A stretch of 6,406 bases of DNA. Origin: Roseovarius sp. (GTDB lineage Bacteria > Pseudomonadota > Alphaproteobacteria > Rhodobacterales > Rhodobacteraceae). The stretch covers positions 1-6,406 of the forward strand of contig SLDH01000208.1 of NCBI GenBank assembly GCA_007125415.1. The letters run 5' to 3'. This document shows, piece after piece, positions 1-5,912 of the stretch; the stretch's first letter is position 1; each line of letters starts with the position of its first letter. The translations under genes and the position numbers were made by a program. The notes under the pieces were generated by a model. The model did not search any database. It was not told the DNA's origin and saw only the letters and a list, made by a program, of their open reading frames with translations.

Positions 1-2867
1 ATCGTCGATGCGTCAAAAATGGCGTCACGCACGGTCTCTCCCTTGTCGCGCAACTGATTGGCGAATTCCACGATCAGGATGCCGTTCTTGGCCATGATCC
101 CGATCAGCATCACCAGCCCGATCTGGGAATAGACGTTCAGGCTCAGCCCCGTGAGTGACAGCGAAAGTATCGCGCAGGCCAGCCCCAGCGGCACTGTCGC
201 CATGATGACCGTCGCAGACAACATGCTTTCAAACTGTGCGGATAAAACGAGGAACACGACCACCATCGCGAACCCGAAGGTGAGCAGTAGCCCGCGAGAA
301 GTTTCGTCCAATGTCGCAGCCTCGGCCAAAGGCACGATGGCGTTGTTCTCGGCAAGGATACCTTCGGCCAGCCGCTCCACTTCCGCCATGGCGTCACCGA
401 GGGCAAAGGCAGGCTCGAGCGTGGCCGAAAGCTCGACCGAACGGTTCTGGTTTTCGCGGTTCAATTCGGGCGCGATGGCGCGTTCTTCCAGCGTGACGAA
501 ACTTGCCATCGGGACCATCTGGCCATTACCGGCCTTGACGAAAATATTGTCCAGATCACCCGGGTCATTGATTGGATCGGTGGTGGACAAGAGTTGCACG
601 TCATAGCTTGTATCGTCGATGAAAACCTCGCTGACCGAGCGACCATCCAGCAAGGCGCGCAGGGCATTACCCAAGCCTGTAATGTCGATACCCAGATCCG
701 ATGCCCGGATACGATCGATCTCCACGAAAAGCTGAGGCTGGTTGGTTTCATACTCCAGTTGCACGCGACCAAAATCCGGGTTCCGGCGCATCTTCTCCAC
801 GAGTTCTTCCGCGACAGCAGACAATTGATCGTAATTGTCGCCGGTGATGGCAAAGGCCAGACCGCGCCCCGCCCCCCTGATGCGCAGGGAGTTTGGCTGG
901 ATGACGAAGGCTCGCGCACCGATGACAGGTTCGATCATGCGATTGACATCGCTGACGATCTCCTGCTGGCTGCGCACCCTTTGACCCCATTCCGAAAGGG
1001 TCAGAACCATGAACCCGCGATTGTCTGTGCGAAAGCCTGAAATGTTGAACACATTTGTCACCTCGCCCCCCTCGCGCAAGGGGGCGAGAGAGTCCTCGAG
1101 TTCGGACATCTTGGCGTTGGTATAGTCCAGTGACACGCCCTGCGGCATGGTCACCGACATCAGTATGACGGCGCGATCTTCGCGCGGGGTCAGCTCCTGC
1201 TTGATGGTGCCCGAGATGAAAACGGCCGTGGCGGCGAACAGGGCAGCCACAACAACTACCACAAAGGCATTGGAGAGCACCGCGTGCAGTGTCCAGCCAT
1301 AAAACCGAACGAGTTTGTGGCCCAGCCAGACCATTGGTCCACGCGCCTTCTCGGGCCGGTCTGCGGCAAGGAGCCGGCTCGCCAGCACCGGGCAAAGGGT
1401 CAGCGCCACGATCGATGACAGCATGACCGCCATCGCCAGTGTGAAGCCGAACTCGCGAAAAAGGCCACCGGCCTGCCGCGGCAGGAACGACAGGGGTATA
1501 AAGACCGCCGCCAAAGTGGCCGACGTGGTGACAACGGCAAAGAAAACCTGACGCGTGCCGAGCACGGCAGCAGCTCTTGGCCCCATGCCCTCACCACGCC
1601 TGCGCACGATGTTTTCGAGCACCACAATTGCATCATCCACCACCATCCCGGTGGCCAGCACCAGCGCCAGCAGCGTCAGGATATTCACCGAGAACCCGAC
1701 CAGATAAACGGCGGCCAGCGTGCCGATCAGGGCAACCGGCATGGTGATGGCGGGAATCAAGGTTGCTCGCGCATCGCGCAGGAACAGAAAGATGACCGCC
1801 ACGACGATGCCCGTGGCAATGGCAAGAGTCTTGAGAACCTCCCTGATGGCACCGTTGATGAACCGCGCATCGTCGGAGGTGACGAAGATGCTGACATCAG
1901 CCGGCAAGGTGTTTTGCAACTGGTCCACGGTGGCGCGCACATCACGCGAAATCTCCAGCGTGTTCGAATTGGATTGCCTGATGATGCCCATCCCCAGCCC
2001 GGCCTGTCCGTTGGCGCGCAACAGTGTTTCGTTGGGTGCAGGCCCCAGTGTCACCTTCGCGACATCAGCCAGGATCACATCGGGTGCCAGGCGCAGTTCC
2101 TCGAAAGCCTCTGGCGTGCTGATTGCCGCTGTCGTACGGACGTTGATCGTCTGGCGCGTCCCGGAAAGATCTCCGGAGGGCGCATCGAAAGCAGCGTTTT
2201 GCAGGGCACGCCCCAGGTCGGCCAGTGTCAGACCGCGGCTGGCGAGTTCCTTCTGATCGACATCGACGCGAAAGATCGGATCACGATCACCGTATATCTG
2301 CAGGTCAGCAACGCCGGGAATGGACAACAGCCGGTCTTCAACCCGATCGCGCACCAATTGTGTCAGCTCCTGCGGCGATCGACCGTCCGATGTGACCGCA
2401 ATCCGCAGAACGGGCTGGCTGTCTGCATCGGCCTTGACCACCTGAGGGTCTTCCGCTTCATCGGGAAAATCCCCTGCAATCCTTGCCAGCGCGTCGCGCA
2501 GTTCGGCCGCTGCGACATCCACATTGGCGCCGTCGTTGAATTCGACCACGATCCGGCTGCGGCCGAACCTTGAGCTTGACGAGATCGACTTGACACCGGC
2601 AACCCGGCCAATCGCGCCTTCGACCCGTCTGGTGACTTCCTGATCGATGGTTTCTGGCGCAGCACCTGAAAACGGGGTGGTGACGGTGATCACCGGGCGA
2701 TCGACATTCGGCAGCTCGCGAATTTCCACTCCGAAAAGGCTGGCCAGCCCGGCAATAATGATCAGCGATGAGACAACAAGAGCCAGGATCGGGCGGCTAA
2801 CAAAGAGAGCGACACCTCCGGTACTTTTCGCGTCCAGTGCACGGCCCGATTGCGCCTTCCCGGTCAT
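1..2867 (-). CDS. AcrB-like RND efflux pump, inner-membrane subunit (3' end outside window)
   Basis: This is a proton-driven resistance-nodulation-division exporter that would move substrates from the periplasm or inner membrane out through an outer-membrane channel. The frame stays open for 955 codons and runs off the left edge; family members are about 1030 residues, so roughly the last 80 are missing. The first membrane segment lies near residues 27-46 and is followed by the porter-domain motif ELPNVDRP. The TM4 proton-relay pair is D411-D412 in GMVVDDAIVVLEN, and the TM10 lysine is K927 in GIMAKNGILIVEF, matching AcrB D407/D408 and K940. The Asp-Asp pair fits the HAE-1 drug/amphiphile family better than the CzcA metal family. 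The start is ATG at 2867, with GAGG at 2875-2878 as ribosome site, 13 bases after the adaptor stop. The substrate cannot be read from sequence. No frameshift was seen. Family assignment is firm. Confidence 0.96.
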   Translation of the reverse strand, partial: MTGKAQSGRALDAKSTGGVALFVSRPILALVVSSLIIIAGLASLFGVEIRELPNVDRPVITVTTPFSGAAPETIDQEVTRRVEGAIGRVAGVKSISSSSRFGRSRIVVEFNDGANVDVAAAELRDALARIAGDFPDEAEDPQVVKADADSQPVLRIAVTSDGRSPQELTQLVRDRVEDRLLSIPGVADLQIYGDRDPIFRVDVDQKELASRGLTLADLGRALQNAAFDAPSGDLSGTRQTINVRTTAAISTPEAFEELRLAPDVILADVAKVTLGPAPNETLLRANGQAGLGMGIIRQSNSNTLEISRDVRATVDQLQNTLPADVSIFVTSDDARFINGAIREVLKTLAIATGIVVAVIFLFLRDARATLIPAITMPVALIGTLAAVYLVGFSVNILTLLALVLATGMVVDDAIVVLENIVRRRGEGMGPRAAAVLGTRQVFFAVVTTSATLAAVFIPLSFLPRQAGGLFREFGFTLAMAVMLSSIVALTLCPVLASRLLAADRPEKARGPMVWLGHKLVRFYGWTLHAVLSNAFVVVVVAALFAATAVFISGTIKQELTPREDRAVILMSVTMPQGVSLDYTNAKMSELEDSLAPLREGGEVTNVFNISGFRTDNRGFMVLTLSEWGQRVRSQQEIVSDVNRMIEPVIGARAFVIQPNSLRIRGAGRGLAFAITGDNYDQLSAVAEELVEKMRRNPDFGRVQLEYETNQPQLFVEIDRIRASDLGIDITGLGNALRALLDGRSVSEVFIDDTSYDVQLLSTTDPINDPGDLDNIFVKAGNGQMVPMASFVTLEERAIAPELNRENQNRSVELSATLEPAFALGDAMAEVERLAEGILAENNAIVPLAEAATLDETSRGLLLTFGFAMVVVFLVLSAQFESMLSATVIMATVPLGLACAILSLSLTGLSLNVYSQIGLVMLIGIMAKNGILIVEFANQLRDKGETVRDAIFDAST

Positions 2868-2874
2868 CTCCTGC

Positions 2875-2878
2875 CCTC
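2875..2878 (-). promoter_or_regulatory. Ribosome binding site of the RND pump gene
   Basis: The minus strand reads GAGG seven bases before ATG 2867, inside the 13-base adaptor-pump gap. A second purine stretch, AGGAG, touches the ATG and is too close to serve. The site supports this start and separate initiation on a shared transcript. Confidence 0.6.
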
Positions 2879-2880
2879 GT

Positions 2881-4041
2881 TCAAAGTTTGCGCCACTCAA
2901 GATCGCGCTGCGCAGCCGCTCGTGCCTCATCAGGCTGATTGGTCACCTCCACAGGTGTTCCGGGGCGCAGATCCTGCAAGCCCTCTGTCACCACGATGTC
3001 GCTATCGTCAAGCTCACCCTCCACCAATACTGCATCTGGCCTGCGTTGGCGGATCAGGACCGGAACGCGGACGGCCTGGCCATCCCGGACTGCCCATACG
3101 AATGAGCCGTCACGCGACCATTGCAGGGCAAGAGGGTCGACCGCGGGCAGAATGTCGCCAGGAAACTCCATGGCGACGGAAAATGCCATCCCGCCGCGCA
3201 GCATGTCTTCGTGGTTATCAACCTCGGCCTGCACTCGAAGGGTGCGGCTGGCACGGTCCACGACATTGTCGATGGCGCGCACGCGTCCCGACAGATCGAT
3301 GTCTCGCATCGCCAGCGGTATCACCTCGATCGGCTGGCCCACCTCGATACGGCCGATCACCCGTTCGGGAACACGGAAATCAACGAGGATCGTCGTCCGG
3401 TCGGTGATCCGCGCGAGGCGTTCCTGACTGTCGACACGCTCACCGACTTCGACGTCTATGACACCGATCCAACCCGCGATGGGCGCGCGGATGACCCGTT
3501 GCCGAAGGTCGTAACTCGCCTCTTCGACTTCGAGTTCGGCAGTGAGCATCGCGAGTTGCGCTTCTTGCAACCGCACATCTGTGACTGCGCCAGTTCCAGC
3601 CAGTTGCGACAGGCGCTCCAGATCGCGCGCCGCGTCCTCCCGCATGATCTCGGCACGATCAACGGCGATCCGTTCTGCCTCATCGTCAAGCCGGGCAAGC
3701 TCGGCATCCACCTCGACATATTCACCCGAAGTTACCGAGAACTCCGTAATGCGCCCCGGCACCTCGCTTCTTACCGTGACGGTCCGTCGGGCCTGGCCAT
3801 CCCCGATAGCGGTGATCCGGTCGGCCAACGCCTTTAAGCGTACTGGCTCAGCGATCACCCGAATAGCCTCGTCCTGGATACCCGCATCCTGCCCCGCATC
3901 TGCCTCAGCGGAGGCCGTAATGCCGAGGAAACTCAGCACGCCTGCACGCTCCAGAAACGCGGATGCCGATGGCACATAGGAAACCCACAGCGCGATTGTG
4001 CCTGCGCAGACAATGACCGCCAAAATCAGTTGTCGGACCAT
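2881..4041 (-). CDS. RND efflux periplasmic adaptor (membrane fusion protein)
   Basis: This protein should bridge the RND pump encoded immediately downstream to an outer-membrane channel. From ATG 4041 it has 386 residues, normal for the family. An N-terminal membrane anchor spans residues 5-23, followed by a linker to about 60. The first lipoyl half is near 85-120 (VPGRITEFSVTSGEYV), a coiled-coil hairpin near 121-182, and the second lipoyl half near 184-212 (IRAPIAGWIGVIDVEVGERV). A beta-barrel follows to about 290, then a membrane-proximal domain to about 366. No lipobox is seen, so it is probably anchored by its N-terminal helix. The start is uncertain. ATG 4041 gives a typical N-terminus and has GGAG 11 bases upstream. 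ATG 4092 and ATG 4209 are in frame and would add 17 or 56 residues of unfamiliar sequence. The frame closes with TGA 13 bases before the pump start, so the genes are probably co-transcribed. Confidence 0.93.
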   Translation of the reverse strand: MVRQLILAVIVCAGTIALWVSYVPSASAFLERAGVLSFLGITASAEADAGQDAGIQDEAIRVIAEPVRLKALADRITAIGDGQARRTVTVRSEVPGRITEFSVTSGEYVEVDAELARLDDEAERIAVDRAEIMREDAARDLERLSQLAGTGAVTDVRLQEAQLAMLTAELEVEEASYDLRQRVIRAPIAGWIGVIDVEVGERVDSQERLARITDRTTILVDFRVPERVIGRIEVGQPIEVIPLAMRDIDLSGRVRAIDNVVDRASRTLRVQAEVDNHEDMLRGGMAFSVAMEFPGDILPAVDPLALQWSRDGSFVWAVRDGQAVRVPVLIRQRRPDAVLVEGELDDSDIVVTEGLQDLRPGTPVEVTNQPDEARAAAQRDLEWRKL

Positions 4042-4082
4042 GGCCGGCAACGCTCCAGATAATCCCGATTTTTTCACTCCAA

Positions 4083-4092
4083 ATGTTAACAT
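4083..4092. repeat. Perfect 10-bp palindrome near the adaptor start
   Basis: ATGTTAACAT is its own reverse complement and lies 42-51 bases upstream of the preferred adaptor start. It also contains the alternative ATG at 4092. If translation starts at 4041, this is a plausible place for a repressor half-site pair or promoter core. A 10-bp AT-rich palindrome can also occur by chance. Confidence 0.3.
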
Positions 4093-4508
4093 AGGGAAAA
4101 GCAGCCGAAAGGCACGAACAATCCCGAATTGCCACGCCGCGCTCGCTTCAAGCCAACTCTTCGGGTGACGGTCTAGACATGGCTGCAGAACATCACTCAA
4201 GACCACCACCCCCGGCGCACCCGGTTTGCCCTCGCGAAAGGCGCCACCTTGGCGAAGCTGGAGACGGTCGTGTTCCGCTTCAGGGGCTTTGAGGCTTTCC
4301 TGTCATCCCAGCCACCCCTTTGCTGTCCATGTGGTATCCGGCGTGTATTGGAACCTATCCAGCCTTCAATAGAACATCTGACGGGCAAGACTGGCATCTG
4401 CATCATTTTTGTGGTGCCTAAGGCACGAAAAGCCCTTCAATTTGCGGTCTTGGGCAAATGAAAAATATTGCTGACACGCCGGGCCTCCGTTTTGGCATCT
4501 GAAAGTGA

Positions 4509-4556
4509 CGATGTAGCGACCAAGAGACTTAGATTTTCGCGCCAATGTCTACATCG
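4509..4556. repeat. Inverted repeat CGATGTAG with 32-base spacer
   Basis: CGATGTAG at 4509-4516 is matched by CTACATCG at 4549-4556, a perfect 8-bp inverted repeat in the gene-less spacer. The enclosed sequence is AT-richer than its surroundings. The spacing of about 40 bases centre to centre is near four helical turns, which would suit two regulator dimers on one face or DNA looping. It is too far apart for a normal terminator stem. Function is unknown. Confidence 0.3.
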
Positions 4557-4739
4557 CGGAATATTGTCAGGTAACCGAAAACGATGCAGCGATTTATCTG
4601 ATAGGCAATGCCAAACGCCGTGAGCTTTTACCACAAGCGCGGCGAAGTTCCTCGCAATCGTAGTGTCATCGACACGAAGGGCGGAAGGCCGACGGTGGAA
4701 CTGCGGCATTTCACGCGCAGCATATGGCTTGAGCTGAAG

Positions 4740-5150
4740 TCAGCCGCTTGTGCTCGGGGGATCAATATTCAGGCTTTCAATCGAAAGCCCGCGCTTTTCT
4801 GCGCTCTCCTTGACCGCGATACGCATCGCCTCACTGCGTTGCAGAAGGCGGCGGAAGCGGGCCTCGTCCAGCACAAGCAGGGTTGTGTGGCTGATCGCCG
4901 TGATCTGGGTCCGGCGAATCTGGCGGCTCAAAAGGGCCAGTTGTCCGAACATCTCGCCGCGGCCCAGCTTGCTTTTCTGACCGGCGTTTTCAAGTTCGAC
5001 AGCTCCCGAAGCGATGAAATATACCTCGCGGGGCTCACCTCGCGCCGAAGTGATGACGGTGGAGCCTGTCGCCCCGGCGGCGCGTGCGGCCTTGAGCACC
5101 TCGTCAAGATGGGCGTCGGGCAGGAAGGCAAGGATCAGTTTGAACTTCAT
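4740..5150 (-). CDS. Chimera: P-II-like N-terminus joined to a truncated cyclic-nucleotide-binding domain
   Basis: This is a 136-residue protein with two unrelated parts. Residues 1-39 (MKFKLILAFLPDAHLDEVL..., AARAAGATGSTVITSARGE) read like the beta1-alpha1-beta2 start of P-II-type signalling proteins found near DUF1538 genes. From residue 41 (REVYFIASGAVEL, then LGRGEMFGQLALL and TTLLVLDEARFRRLL) it reads like the later part of a cyclic-nucleotide-binding domain of the kind found in ion channels and antiporters. The P-II T-loop and C-terminal half are absent, as are the first strands of the nucleotide domain. In the phosphate-binding cassette the usual FGE glutamate is Gln70, while the conserved arginine is kept (R79 or R80). 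The start overlaps the DUF1538 stop (ATGA) and has a strong ribosome site, so it can still be translated. No DNA-binding domain is present. It is either a deletion product or a small regulator of ion transport; neither is proven. Confidence 0.75.
   Translation of the reverse strand: MKFKLILAFLPDAHLDEVLKAARAAGATGSTVITSARGEPREVYFIASGAVELENAGQKSKLGRGEMFGQLALLSRQIRRTQITAISHTTLLVLDEARFRRLLQRSEAMRIAVKESAEKRGLSIESLNIDPPSTSG
5023..5044. repeat. 8-bp direct repeat ACCTCGCG at the chimera junction
   Basis: ACCTCGCG occurs at 5023-5030 and again at 5037-5044, separated by GGGCTC. On the coding strand these are CGCGAGGT copies covering the codons where the protein changes from P-II-like (ARGE) to nucleotide-domain-like (PREVYF). 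The coincidence suggests short-homology recombination or template switching during the fusion. Confidence 0.6.
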
Positions 5151-5159
5151 GAGTTCCCC
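5147..5159 (-). promoter_or_regulatory. ATGA stop/start overlap with ribosome binding site
   Basis: The minus strand reads GGGGGAACTCATGA. The TGA closes the DUF1538 frame and the overlapping ATG opens the chimera. The GGGGGAA purine tract lies about 3-10 bases upstream and decides this start. The arrangement implies translational coupling. Confidence 0.75.
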
Positions 5160-5773
5160 CTTTCGGTATCACGAGCGACGGACGCCCGGCGTCGGATGAT
5201 TTCCGTCAGTATGGCAGCGGCCAACACCGAGATGCCCGAGCAGATCATGGCCAGCACGATCATCCCGAACCCGTCGGCCAGCCCGCTGCGTCCGGGCAGC
5301 GTTTCGGCCACGGCCACGCCATAGGCCGCGATGATCGGCACCGTGCCGCCGCTCAGGTCGCGCACCCGGTCCGCCGTGGCCGCCAGTGTCGGCTCGATCA
5401 GGGCAGCGGTCGCGCCGTAGCGGATCTGCACGGTCAGCGCTGCCAGTTGCGCCTCGCTCGCCGGGAAATCGGGATCGGCGACCATGGCACTCGCCGCCTG
5501 CGCGGCAACGGCCGCCAATGCAGGCTCGGCCACGGTGCTGCCGAAGCCAAGGGCAAAGGCGAATCCCATCAGCCAGAACGGATGGCCGCGCCGCGCCATG
5601 GCATCGGCCAGCGCCTCGCCGATGGGAAAGAGGCTCATCTCCAGCCCACGCACCAGTAGCGTGAGGCCGATCAGGATAGCAACCTAACCCGCCAGCAGGC
5701 CCACCGGGTCATCGGGCCAGACCCCCAGAACCAGCCCCTGAAAAAGCGCAATCGTCTCAAGGATCGTCGCCAT
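5147..5773 (-). pseudogene. DUF1538 (UmpA/UmpB-type) membrane antiporter gene, shortened and interrupted by an amber codon
   Basis: DUF1538 proteins are multi-spanning membrane proteins; the UmpA/UmpB pair has been described as a cation/proton antiporter. From ATG 5773 codon 30 is TAG (5684-5686), yet family-like sequence runs straight through: LFQGLVLGV before it, then LLVRGLEMSLFPIGEAL, FGSTVAEPALAAVAAQ, IEPTLAATADRVRDLSGG and LPGRSGLADGFGMIVLA. The family-like frame may begin upstream at TTG 5815; no good ribosome site supports either start. Downstream restarts at GTG 5653 or ATG 5638 would give 168 or 163 residues. Including the amber codon the product is about 208 codons, well below the 450-500 residues expected for two DUF1538 units. 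Two EPxLAA motifs that normally belong to separate units lie only 44 residues apart, suggesting internal loss. The stop overlaps the next gene by ATGA. I infer a non-functional or drastically reduced transporter; readthrough or reinitiation is possible. Confidence 0.72.
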
Positions 5774-5857
5774 GTCACGCAGGGTCGCGAGCAAGGCCAG
5801 AGCAAGAAGTTGCAATGCGTGGATGCAATCCGGGCGCTTTCGGGTTTTCTCGATTTT

Positions 5858-5883
5858 GTTTCAATGCAATACCGCAATGAAAC
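5858..5883. repeat. Imperfect 10-bp inverted repeat in the divergent intergenic region
   Basis: GTTTCAATGC (5858-5867) faces GCAATGAAAC (5874-5883) across AATACC, with one mismatched pair. It lies between the divergent DUF1538 and stress-protein genes, 29 bases before the latter. TGCAAT also recurs nearby, at 5811-5816, 5824-5829 and 5865-5870. The layout fits an operator for one or both genes, although it is not a recognisable FNR, Fur/Irr or LexA box. A stem-loop in the leader RNA is the alternative. Confidence 0.4.
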
Positions 5884-5912
5884 TCGACATTTGACCAGAA
5901 GCCCGGACGCCC

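Larger units (their letters stand above)
4042..4739. other. Gene-less spacer of about 700 bases upstream of the efflux operon
   Basis: No frame here on either strand has a convincing start, ribosome site and recognisable protein. The right end follows the stop of the P-II/cNMP chimera; the left end is the 5' region of the efflux operon. A possible -10 element, TATGTT, lies on the minus strand at 4088-4093, but no good -35 is visible at normal spacing. No clear intrinsic terminator (GC stem plus T-run) was found after the chimera gene; a 5-bp hairpin GTGTC-ATC-GACAC at 4663-4675 has no T-run. The efflux promoter and any operator must lie here or inside the extended adaptor frame. The stretch could also hold an unrecognised small RNA or gene remnants. 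Confidence 0.6.

Noticed and set aside
1..2867. Possible frameshift in the pump gene
   Set aside because: Checked in-frame landmarks (start, D411-D412, codon 512 ATG, K927, left edge) all share one frame, so the gene is simply cut by the window edge.
3121..3837. Long plus-strand frame (238 codons) opposite the adaptor gene
   Set aside because: It is antisense to a well-supported adaptor gene, has no recognisable domain, and is explained by GC-rich codon structure.
4197..4406. Minus-strand frame of 69 codons just upstream of the adaptor
   Set aside because: No family resemblance or ribosome site. It does not look like a TetR, MarR or LysR regulator that might control the pump.
4663..4675. 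Small hairpin GTGTC-ATC-GACAC as a possible terminator
   Set aside because: It has only five base pairs and no following T-run on either strand, so it is too weak to call a terminator.
4437..4709. Minus-strand frame of 90 codons in the spacer, downstream of the chimera
   Set aside because: Its composition is rich in Arg, His and Ser without pattern. It has no recognisable motif or ribosome site and overlaps a competing plus-strand frame.
4608..5324. Plus-strand frame of 238 codons crossing from the spacer through the chimera into the DUF1538 gene
   Set aside because: Most of it mirrors the minus-strand genes, which have clear family motifs and an ATGA junction. No homology was recognised and there is no good ribosome site.
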